Shown here in pieces: positions 1-5,278 of a stretch of 5,278 nucleotides of DNA. Source of the stretch: Bryobacterales bacterium (GTDB taxonomy: Bacteria; Acidobacteriota; Terriglobia; Bryobacterales; Bryobacteraceae); assembly GCA_025456495.1 (NCBI GenBank), contig JALOKO010000316.1, forward strand, positions 1 through 5,278, read 5' to 3'. Below the pieces are notes generated by a model. The model made no database searches. It saw only the letters and a list, made by a program, of their open reading frames with translations, and was not told the origin of the DNA. Numbering within the stretch: the stretch's first letter is position 1; each line of letters opens with the position of its first letter. Position numbers and translations under genes: made by a program.

Positions 1-765
1 GAAATGGCCGCCCTGCCGCCGCGCGACCAGATTCTTTATGTTGACCTCACCGGGCGCGACCCCGACGACGGCTTCACCAGCGTTCCCTACGAAAAGGGCG
101 CACTCTTCCTCACCGCCATCGAGCAGGCGGTGGGACGCGACACCTTCGACGCCTTCCTACGCGACTACTTCCAGCAGCACGCCTTCCAAAGCATCACGTC
201 CCAGGACTTCCTCCGCTATCTGGAACGGCAATTGGTGCGCGTGAATCCGGGCTTGGAAAGGAAGGTCCCCGTCATGGAGTGGGTGACGCAACCGGGCTTG
301 CCCGCCGGGCACCCCATCCCCACATCCACGTTACTGGAAGTCGTGAATGCCGACGCGCAAGCCTTTGCCAGCGGCGCCAAAGCAGCGCGCGCGCTCCCCT
401 TCCGCACCTGGAGCAGCCTGCAACAACTGAGCTTCCTGCGTGCGCTCCCCAAGGACCTGGGCACAGCGAAGATGCAGGCCTTGGAGGAAGCCTTCCAGTT
501 GACCGCCAGCGGCAACGCGGAGGTGCTCAGCCAGTGGCTACTCATGGCCGCCCGCAACAGCTACAGCCCCGCTTATGGCCGCATGGAGCGCTTCCTGGTG
601 GAAGTGGGACGGCGCAAGTTCCTCAAGCCACTGTATGAGGAACTGGCCAAGACCCCGGAAGGCCGCATCCGCGCCAAGGCCATCTACGCCAAGGCCCGGG
701 CAGGCTACCACCCCATGGCCGTGGCCACCGTGGACGCCATCCTCGCGGACTCAGCAACGCCATAA
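1..765 (+). CDS. M1 family metallo-aminopeptidase, leukotriene A4 hydrolase-like, C-terminal part (5' truncated)
   Basis: The frame is already open at base 1 and ends at TAA 763-765, so only the last 255 codons are present. The motif PYEKG near the left edge (Tyr codon at 88-90) matches the M1 aminopeptidase catalytic tyrosine that stabilises the tetrahedral intermediate. It is followed by a helical stretch ending in QSITSQDF, as in leukotriene A4 hydrolases. The C-terminal half is an all-helical domain containing GRRKFLKPLY (607-636). In LTA4 hydrolase the corresponding Arg and Lys bind the substrate carboxylate; here they are codons 610-612 and 616-618. The protein ends with a YHPMAV stretch like the family's C-terminus. 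The zinc site (HEXXH plus a distal Glu) would lie upstream of the window and cannot be checked. The expected role is removal of N-terminal residues from peptides; cellular location is unknown because the N-terminus is missing. The gene is convergent with the toxin gene, with 62 nt between the two stop codons. The ATG at 4 is internal, not a start. Confidence 0.93.
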   Translation, partial: EMAALPPRDQILYVDLTGRDPDDGFTSVPYEKGALFLTAIEQAVGRDTFDAFLRDYFQQHAFQSITSQDFLRYLERQLVRVNPGLERKVPVMEWVTQPGLPAGHPIPTSTLLEVVNADAQAFASGAKAARALPFRTWSSLQQLSFLRALPKDLGTAKMQALEEAFQLTASGNAEVLSQWLLMAARNSYSPAYGRMERFLVEVGRRKFLKPLYEELAKTPEGRIRAKAIYAKARAGYHPMAVATVDAILADSATP

Positions 766-827
766 CGCAGACGCCAACACCGGCCCCTCCTGCACGCACG
801 CAGTCCCCCGGGCAACCGGCAAAACGG

Positions 828-1196
828 CTAACGCAATGGCAGGTAGAGAAGGCCCGCTGCCCAATCCGCATCCAGCGCGAAAGCGTCCAGAAGCTCAACG
901 TCTGCTGCCGCCGCTGCAACGGGCAGGTAACTGGGAACCAGCAGCAGCGGCGCGCACTCTCCGCGTTCAGCAACCAGCCGGCTACGAACCGGAACCATGG
1001 TCGTCACATCATGCGTGATGATGATTCTTCCGGTCTCAGTGGCCCATTGCAAAAGGGCATCGTCGGTTGCCCCACGCAAGTGCGGAATGTCCTGAACGCG
1101 GGTGATATCAATATTGCTTGCACCGCGCAGAAGCGCGCGGTAAATCGCGTGATGTAGATTCTCGTCGGCAATCCATCGCCATCGGCCACGGCTCAC
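828..1196 (-). CDS. DUF5615 family PIN-like toxin (Mut7-C/VapC45-type ribonuclease candidate)
   Basis: A 122-residue protein that starts with WIADEN and continues through ITRVQD, LRGATDDALLQWA and RIIITHD. This is the characteristic order of the DUF5615 PIN-like family: acidic residues at 11-12, 36, 45-46 and 63 are positioned like the metal-binding acids of PIN nucleases. Such proteins are thought to be RNases acting as the toxin of type II toxin-antitoxin pairs. I chose GTG at 1196-1194 because its last bases overlap the antitoxin stop (GTGA, TGA at 1195-1193), which is typical translational coupling. The frame is open up to 1247, but that extension would lie inside the antitoxin gene. ATGs at 1182 and 1176 are out of frame. 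The C-terminal half (residues 82-122) is Ala/Leu-rich and less conserved. The upstream gene encodes the cognate DUF433 partner. The protein looks complete. RNase activity is inferred from the family and not shown here. Confidence 0.86.
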   Translation of the reverse strand: MSRGRWRWIADENLHHAIYRALLRGASNIDITRVQDIPHLRGATDDALLQWATETGRIIITHDVTTMVPVRSRLVAERGECAPLLLVPSYLPVAAAAADVELLDAFALDADWAAGLLYLPLR

Positions 1197-1513
1197 GGAC
1201 GGTTCCGCCGCGCAAGCAATCGTTCTCTTAACCCAACAGGTCGCCACTCAGGATGCTGCCGCAACAAGGAATCCGCCTGCTGGCGGCGCATCACCATGTA
1301 TGCCTGCACCTCGTCCGGGTGTTTCAAGACATAACCAATCACCTGGTAGACGTCTGCCAACGACAGCGTATCATAGCGAAGCACAATCTCTTCAGGCCCA
1401 GCACCTTCCTGAAAGGCGTCCAGGACGGCATCTAACGGGACCCGCGTGTGGCCAACGCGATAGACGCCAGACTCGTCAAAGTACAAAGGAACCGGCTCCA
1501 TCAGGGTGCCCAT
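1193..1513 (-). CDS. DUF433 family antitoxin (VapB45-like)
   Basis: A 106-residue protein. Its core, GVYRVGHTRVPLDAVLDAF followed by GAGPEEIVLRYDTLSLADVYQVIGYVL, is the DUF433 domain, a helix-turn-helix fold found in antitoxins paired with DUF5615 toxins. The C-terminal tail (PEWRPVGLRERLLARR) is basic and amphipathic; in such pairs the tail commonly binds and blocks the toxin (inference). Start choice: the minus strand reads AAGG (1524-1521), then ATG 1519 and ATG 1513. The AAGG lies only 1 nt from the first ATG but 7 nt from the second, so I favour 1513. ATG 1519 would add only two residues, and ATG 1501 has no ribosome binding site. The gene is first in a two-gene operon and overlaps the toxin by 4 nt, which fits antitoxin-first synthesis. 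Autorepression of its own promoter is likely by analogy with other antitoxins but is not demonstrated. Confidence 0.86.
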   Translation of the reverse strand: MGTLMEPVPLYFDESGVYRVGHTRVPLDAVLDAFQEGAGPEEIVLRYDTLSLADVYQVIGYVLKHPDEVQAYMVMRRQQADSLLRQHPEWRPVGLRERLLARRNRP

Positions 1514-1525
1514 GGACATACCTTG

Positions 1526-1554
1526 ATTGTCGATCGAGCTTCATCCGAAGGCAA
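1526..1554 (-). promoter_or_regulatory. Possible promoter and operator of the toxin-antitoxin operon
   Basis: The minus strand carries TTGCCT (1554-1549), a 17-nt spacer and GACAAT (1531-1526), a fair match to -35/-10 elements. The palindrome TCGATCGA (1530-1537) overlaps the -10 and could be an operator for the DUF433 helix-turn-helix. Transcription would begin about 7 nt downstream, close to ATG 1519, giving an almost leaderless mRNA. That sits poorly with use of the AAGG ribosome binding site for ATG 1513. An 8-bp palindrome is common by chance, so this is a weak call. Confidence 0.2.
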
Positions 1555-1735
1555 CCCCCATCTCCGCGTCACGACGCACTCGCCCCTTTTGCGTCACTCC
1601 CCCACAGGGCGTCAGGGCGGTAGAGCGGTGCTTGTAGTGCTGCAGCGCATTGCAAAGCATCGCGATTTCACCCTGGCGCTGTCAGCACCAACATTCGTAG
1701 GCCGCAAACAGGATCACACAACCGCCGCCCAGCAC

Positions 1736-2578
1736 TCACCGCGAAAGCGCGTCCGGGCTCCGCGGCTCTGGCTTGGCGCGAATCGGCCGTAGCTCCACCC
1801 GACGGAGGAACAACTCCGCACCCTCTGACTGAATCTGGATCTTCCCTGCCGTGTGCGACGCATTGTACCCGTGGTTCACCACCGTCCCGTTCAGGATGCA
1901 GGTGATCTTGTCACCATCAGCAATAATCTCGTGAACGTTCCACTCACCCACAGGCTTCTCCACATCCTTCGGCCCCCGGAAGCCCAGCTCGTCCTTCCAC
2001 TCCGGGTCGCGGCCCCACCAGTTAAAGCGGCCGCTATCCCGGGTCATGGGCTCGCCGCCAGACTGCCAGTACGTCTCCTTACCCAGCGTACGCACTTCCG
2101 TCGTCAGCGAGGGCTTGCCCACTCCGCCCACCAGGATGAAGTCGCCCGTGCCGCCCTCAATGATCTGCGATTCAACGGACTCCAGCCAGGTAGGATGGCC
2201 CACGCCATCCTCTCCCACCGCATGCACCAGAATGCCGCTATCGCGGGCCTTGGCCTCGCGTGGCGGCCAGGCCTTTCCGCCGTAGCGCCACTCCACAATC
2301 AAGTGATAGTCGCGGTAGGCGCCCTTGGTGGTCACGCCGCCCCAATGCTCACCCGAGATGCGCAACTGGCCATCGACAACCGTGAATACCTTACTTGGAT
2401 CTTCATACTTGTGCTCGCGCAGCCACGTGTACCAGCCATCCAGATTCTTCCCATTGAACAGGGTGATGGGCGCGGCAGGGCTTACCGCGGCAGGCGCGTC
2501 AACAGAAACCACGGGCGCCTCCGCGGAAGGGCCACAGGATAGAAACGCAAAGAATAGAAGAGTGAAGAGGATCCGCAT
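1736..2578 (-). CDS. Secreted DUF1080 (3-keto-disaccharide hydrolase-like) lipoprotein
   Basis: A 280-residue protein. Residues 1-14 form a short hydrophobic signal (MRILFTLLFFAFLS) followed by Cys15, an imperfect lipobox (FLSC) suggesting lipid attachment. A Pro/Ala/Val-rich linker covers 16-37. The DUF1080 domain spans about 38-270: LFNGKNLDGW (40-49), VVDGQLRISG (67-76), DSGILVH (113-119), a SVESQIIEGGTGDF segment (134-147) and a final GKIQIQSEGAELFLRRVEL. The fold is a concanavalin-like beta-sandwich. Family members hydrolyse 3-keto-glycosides or are found with sugar oxidoreductases; the exact substrate here is unknown. Location is probably the envelope, facing the periplasm or cell surface. 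The frame is open upstream to 2899, but ATG 2578 is chosen because AGAAAG precedes it by 3 nt and because the signal peptide starts exactly there; the upstream codons look non-coding. It lies downstream of smpB on the same strand with 295 nt between them, so it is probably transcribed separately. No dehydrogenase partner gene is in view. Confidence 0.93.
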   Translation of the reverse strand: MRILFTLLFFAFLSCGPSAEAPVVSVDAPAAVSPAAPITLFNGKNLDGWYTWLREHKYEDPSKVFTVVDGQLRISGEHWGGVTTKGAYRDYHLIVEWRYGGKAWPPREAKARDSGILVHAVGEDGVGHPTWLESVESQIIEGGTGDFILVGGVGKPSLTTEVRTLGKETYWQSGGEPMTRDSGRFNWWGRDPEWKDELGFRGPKDVEKPVGEWNVHEIIADGDKITCILNGTVVNHGYNASHTAGKIQIQSEGAELFLRRVELRPIRAKPEPRSPDALSR

Positions 2579-2873
2579 ATGCTTTCTACTGTATGCAACC
2601 GCGGGGCGACCCACCAAGCCTACTGCCTGGCCACCTTGTCGCTGTAGTGCAACCGCGCGTTGAACAGCATCGTTCACTCGTCCTGGTTCCGCCAGCGATC
2701 GCACGGGTTGTTGGCCAACGGCGCCACCCCAGCGCCTCCAAATGCCTGCGCATTTGCTTGCTGCTGGGCAGCTTCTTCGGCGCGCCAAGTTCGCTACCCA
2801 GTACCTGCACAACGAGTGGACGCACTGTGGCAGGGTAGCGACGAATCCGCAAACCAGCGCCAGAAGCAAGCCC
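2579..2873. other. Intergenic stretch between smpB and the DUF1080 gene, no convincing gene
   Basis: These 295 bases lie between two minus-strand genes. All open frames are short or lack a ribosome binding site, and none gives a protein I recognise. On the minus strand, a TTG-initiated frame (2852-2586) and another frame with an Ala/Gln-rich stretch (about 2790-2670, ending in TGA) look mildly protein-like over different parts, as a decayed gene would, but this is not strong. A compact hairpin is present at 2739-2756. The 5' leader and promoter of the DUF1080 gene must lie here, but no good -35/-10 pair was seen. Confidence 0.4.
2739..2756. repeat. Perfect 7-bp inverted repeat with 4-nt loop
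   Basis: CAAATGC (2739-2745), loop CTGC, then GCATTTG (2750-2756). A second small hairpin, GCTGC-TGG-GCAGC, follows at 2760-2772. The pair lies about 120 nt downstream of the smpB stop on the minus strand. Neither has a T-run after it on either strand, so a factor-independent terminator is doubtful. It could be an mRNA-stabilising structure, a protein-binding site or chance. Confidence 0.35.
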
Positions 2874-3353
2874 CTACCGGTACTTGTCGCGCACCGCACG
2901 GATGGCCTGGCGCGCCTCTTCCTGCGCGCTCCGGTTCCGCTCCGCTTCCCGCTTGTCGTGCAGTTGCTTGCCCTTGGCCACGCAAATTTCCACCTTCACC
3001 TTGCCCTCTTTCAGGTAGAGCTTGGTGGGGATCAAGGCCAGACCCTTCTCCCGGGTGGTCACCAGCAGCTTCGCAATCTCAGCCCGATGCAGCAATAGTT
3101 TGCGGTCGCGCCCCGGCATATGGTTCATGATGTTGCCGTGGCTGTATTCGCTGATGTGCGCGTTCACCAGCCACGCCTCCCCGTTCAGCACCTTGGCGTA
3201 GGCTTCGCGCAACTGCACCTTCCCCGCGCGCGCGGCCTTCACCTCAGTGCCCGTCAGCACCAGGCCCGCTTCGTAGTTTTCCAGCAGGTGGTAATCGTGT
3301 CGCGCCTTGCGGTTTTCGCTGAGGATTTTGATGGAGCTTTTCTGGTCAGCCAC
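2874..3353 (-). CDS. smpB: SsrA-binding protein SmpB
   Basis: A 159-residue protein of normal length for SmpB. Family signatures run in order: SENRKARHDY (12-21), GLVLTGTEVKAARAGK (30-45), EAWLVNAHISEYSHGN (59-74), GRDRKLLLHRAEI (81-93), IPTKLYLKEGKVKVEI (108-123) and AKGKQLHDKREAE (126-138), then a basic C-terminal helix (ARQAIRAVRDKYR). SmpB is an OB-fold protein that carries tmRNA (ssrA) into stalled ribosomes; its C-terminal tail occupies the empty mRNA channel during trans-translation. I chose the GTG at 3353-3351 because it yields the usual short N-terminus (MADQKSS). The frame continues upstream to another GTG at 3416, but the extra residues (MRDPPAGSC...) do not look like SmpB. No clear Shine-Dalgarno precedes the GTG, and a 15-codon ATG frame (3393-3346) overlaps it. 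The gene is divergent from the secretin gene. No ssrA gene was found in the window. Confidence 0.97.
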   Translation of the reverse strand: MADQKSSIKILSENRKARHDYHLLENYEAGLVLTGTEVKAARAGKVQLREAYAKVLNGEAWLVNAHISEYSHGNIMNHMPGRDRKLLLHRAEIAKLLVTTREKGLALIPTKLYLKEGKVKVEICVAKGKQLHDKREAERNRSAQEEARQAIRAVRDKYR

Positions 3354-3513
3354 GGTGTTGGTACGGATGCGTCTCTCGCCCCGGAATCCGCATGAGCCAG
3401 CCGGCGGATCGCGCACGGCGCCCCGGCGCCACCAGCCCTCCCTGCAAACTTTCCCTGCACGGGCAGCGGCGCGCCAGCGTCAAACTATTCGGACGAAAAG
3501 GCTTCCCCTGTCT

Positions 3514-3538
3514 CTTTCCTTAGGGTAGCACGGGAAAG
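3514..3538. repeat. Inverted repeat upstream of the secretin gene
   Basis: CTTTCC (3514-3519) and GGAAAG (3533-3538) can pair, extendable by T-G wobbles at both ends, with a loop of 13 nt. It ends 22 nt before the secretin ATG, so it could form in that gene's mRNA leader or serve as an operator in the 207-nt divergent region shared with smpB. The short stem and large loop make this weak. Confidence 0.2.
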
Positions 3539-3560
3539 GCCATTCCGGACGGCGCGCTTC

Positions 3561-5278
3561 ATGTTTAACACTCGACGTTTCAACCACTTAGCCTGCTGGA
3601 TGGGAATCCTGGCCTTGCTGCTTGCGGGCGCTGTATCCCTGGAGGCGCGTACACGCAAAGGCGATCGCTTCTACAAGGACGCCCGCGCCGCCGAAACCCA
3701 GCGCGAGTACGTCAAGGCCTACGAACTCTATCGCCAGGCCATGGACGAAGATCCCGGCGATGCCCGCTACCAGCTTGCCTTTGAGCGCAGCCGCTACCGC
3801 GCAGCGCAGGAAGAATTGAAGTTGGGTCAGCAGTTCCGGCGCGACCGCCAGTTTTCTGATGCGCAAGCGGCTCTGGAACGCGCGCTGGAATTGGACCCCA
3901 GCCTGGATATCGCGCGCCAGGAAATGAAAGAGATTCGTGAACTGTTGGAAAAGCAGAAGGCCAGCGAAGACAAGGGCGAAGGCGCCAGCGCCAACGCCGC
4001 CAAGACCGAAGAGGAACTGTCCGAAGAGCGCCGACAGCAAGTGCTGGCCAGCCTGCAGGGTCCACCCGAAGTGAAGCCCATTTCCCGCAAACCGCTCAAC
4101 CTGGTCATCAACAACCAGACCCCCAAAGTGATCTTCGAAACCATTGGCAAACTGGCCGGCATCAACGTACTGTTTGACCCTGCGTTCCTGCAGGCAGCGG
4201 GCACCACCCGGCGTGACGTGCAACTGGTGAACGCGTCCTTGGAACAGGCCCTGGAATACGCCTGCCTACTCACCAAGGCCTTCTGGAAGCCGGTGACTGA
4301 AAACGCCATCTTCATCGCAGCCGACGACCCCAACAAGCGGCGGGAATACACAGATTGGGTCGTGAAGGTCTTCTACCTGCGCAACGTCAACGGCGCCCAG
4401 GAACTCACCGAAGTGGCCAACAACATCCGGCAGGTCACCAACTCCCGCTTCCTGTTTGCCGTGCCCGCCCAGAACGCATTGGTGGTGCGCGCGGAAAAAG
4501 ATCAGGTGTTGCTGATTGAAAAGCTGGTGAACGACCTAGACAAGGCCAAGCCCGAAGTGGTGGTAGACCTCATGGTGTTTGAGGCCAGCCGCAACAAGAC
4601 CCGCAATCTGGTTTCCAGCCTGGTCAGCGGCGGCACCAACGGCCTGAGTATCCCCATCGGTTTTTCGCCGCGCGGTTCGTTGGCGATTCCTTCCGGCACA
4701 ACCGCTGAGAACAACAACGCAGCCACCACCACCAACATCCGCCTGGGCAACATCACCCGCCTCACCACCAACGATTTTGCCGTCAGCCTTCCCGGCGCGG
4801 TGTTCACCGCCTTGATGTCAGACGCCGACACCCGTCTGGTGCAGAACCCGCAACTGCGCGCGCTGGATGGCATGGAGGCCAGCTTGAGCGTGGGTAGCCA
4901 GGTACCCATCGCGCAGGGCGCCTTCAGCTCCGGCATCGGTGGCGGCGCCGGCGGACTCCCCTTCGCCAACACCCAGTTCAATTTCCAACAGGTGGGCACG
5001 CAGTTGAAGATGACTCCCCGCGTGATGGGTGAGGATGACGTCTACCTGAAGCTGAGCATCGTCATCTCCAGCGTGCTTGAGCGCATCGATGTGGGCGGTG
5101 TGCAGCAGCCAGTGATTGGCAACCGTGAGGTGACCCACGAAGTGCGCCTGCGGGCAGGCGAGATCAATCTGATTGGCGGCCTGATGTCGACGGACGATTC
5201 CCGCAGCATGTCTGGAACTGCGGGCTTGGCCAACATCCCCATCCTGGGCCGGCTGTTCAGCGGCGAGACCGTCACGCG
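3561..5278 (+). CDS. Secretin (GspD/PilQ superfamily) with N-terminal TPR region, 3' truncated by the window end
   Basis: The frame is open from ATG 3561 to the right edge: 572 codons and two extra bases, with no stop. Residues 1-29 form a signal peptide (basic MFNTRR, hydrophobic core ILALLLAGAV, cleavage near LEA). Residues 34-130 form two TPR-like helix pairs (YVKAYELYRQAMDEDPGDAR at 50-69; FSDAQAALERALELDPS at 98-114). Residues 131-170 are a charged Ala/Glu/Lys linker. Residues 178-255 resemble the secretin/TonB short N-terminal (N0/STN) domain, and 263-330 resemble one secretin N repeat (VFYLRNVNGAQELTEVANNI). The barrel domain starts about 331 (PEVVVDLMVFEA) and shows QNPQLRALDG (428-437), VGSQVPI (444-450), VGTQLKMTPRV (478-488), a GEINLIGGL stretch (533-541) and the diagnostic GLANIPILGRLFS (555-567). 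The product should form a multimeric outer-membrane channel for type II secretion or type IV pili. The last barrel strands and any C-terminal extension lie outside the window. The ATG at 3600 would cut the signal peptide short; the ribosome binding site at 3561 is weak. Confidence 0.95.
   Translation, partial: MFNTRRFNHLACWMGILALLLAGAVSLEARTRKGDRFYKDARAAETQREYVKAYELYRQAMDEDPGDARYQLAFERSRYRAAQEELKLGQQFRRDRQFSDAQAALERALELDPSLDIARQEMKEIRELLEKQKASEDKGEGASANAAKTEEELSEERRQQVLASLQGPPEVKPISRKPLNLVINNQTPKVIFETIGKLAGINVLFDPAFLQAAGTTRRDVQLVNASLEQALEYACLLTKAFWKPVTENAIFIAADDPNKRREYTDWVVKVFYLRNVNGAQELTEVANNIRQVTNSRFLFAVPAQNALVVRAEKDQVLLIEKLVNDLDKAKPEVVVDLMVFEASRNKTRNLVSSLVSGGTNGLSIPIGFSPRGSLAIPSGTTAENNNAATTTNIRLGNITRLTTNDFAVSLPGAVFTALMSDADTRLVQNPQLRALDGMEASLSVGSQVPIAQGAFSSGIGGGAGGLPFANTQFNFQQVGTQLKMTPRVMGEDDVYLKLSIVISSVLERIDVGGVQQPVIGNREVTHEVRLRAGEINLIGGLMSTDDSRSMSGTAGLANIPILGRLFSGETVT

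Noticed and set aside
766..827. Possible bidirectional terminator between the convergent peptidase and toxin genes
   Set aside because: Only a 4-bp CCGG-GCAA-CCGG element (808-819) is present, with no T-run on either strand.
1253..1792. Plus-strand frames across the antitoxin gene and the following gap
   Set aside because: Low-complexity translations without recognisable domains, opposite a clear DUF433 gene; the 1514-1735 gap itself shows no supported gene.
1853..2542. 229-codon plus-strand open frame opposite the DUF1080 gene
   Set aside because: It is exactly antisense to a confidently recognised DUF1080 coding region. Its translation shows no domain, and G+C-rich codon use explains the open frame.
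2838..2849. GGATTCGTCG on the minus strand just after smpB, close to the conserved 5' tmRNA stretch GGATTCGACG
   Set aside because: Only one short match. No acceptor-stem partner, T-arm, tag reading frame or CCA end was found within the expected distance, which would also run into the DUF1080 gene.
2579..2899. N-terminal extension of the DUF1080 frame up to 2899
   Set aside because: The added 107 residues are Arg/Cys-rich and overlap the end of smpB, while a proper signal peptide starts at ATG 2578 with a ribosome binding site.
3622..3819. 65-codon plus-strand frame inside the start of the secretin
   Set aside because: It is a frame-shifted shadow; the true frame gives signal peptide and TPR sequence across the same bases.
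3588..4351. Long minus-strand open frames opposite the secretin gene (211 and 174 codons)
   Set aside because: They mirror the secretin codons. Hydrophobic and Phe/Leu-rich translations come from antisense reading of Glu/Lys-rich codons. No ribosome binding site or family match.

Overview
The window is a G+C-rich bacterial chromosome segment (roughly 60 % by eye) with six protein-coding genes. Two run off the ends of the window. The gene types suggest an acidobacterium of the Solibacter/Bryobacter kind: a DUF1080 lipoprotein, a secretin with TPR repeats at its N-terminus, a DUF433/DUF5615 toxin-antitoxin pair, and a leukotriene-A4-hydrolase-like M1 peptidase. This taxonomic guess is inference from gene content; no rRNA or other phylogenetic marker is present except smpB.

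Layout. Positions 1-765 (+) hold the C-terminal part of an M1 metallo-aminopeptidase. It converges on a two-gene minus-strand operon at 1513-828: a DUF433 antitoxin followed by a DUF5615 PIN-like toxin, coupled through a 4-nt GTGA overlap. Further along the minus strand are a secreted DUF1080 (3-keto-disaccharide hydrolase-like) lipoprotein at 2578-1736 and smpB at 3353-2874. A 295-nt stretch without a convincing gene separates these two. SmpB is divergent from the last gene, which starts at 3561 (+) and runs off the right edge. That gene has no stop codon in the window, yet it is the longest gene here: a secretin (GspD/PilQ superfamily) with a signal peptide, a TPR region, two N-terminal ring domains and most of the beta-barrel domain.

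How they work together. Apart from the toxin-antitoxin pair, the genes look functionally independent: protein turnover (M1 peptidase), ribosome rescue (SmpB), envelope sugar metabolism (DUF1080) and an outer-membrane secretion or pilus channel (secretin). No mobile element, CRISPR array, rRNA or tRNA was seen. The most interesting item is the secretin, because TPR repeats, which occur in separate pilotin proteins of other bacteria, are part of the channel polypeptide here. The toxin-antitoxin pair is second. I found no clear sign of a wholly new system.
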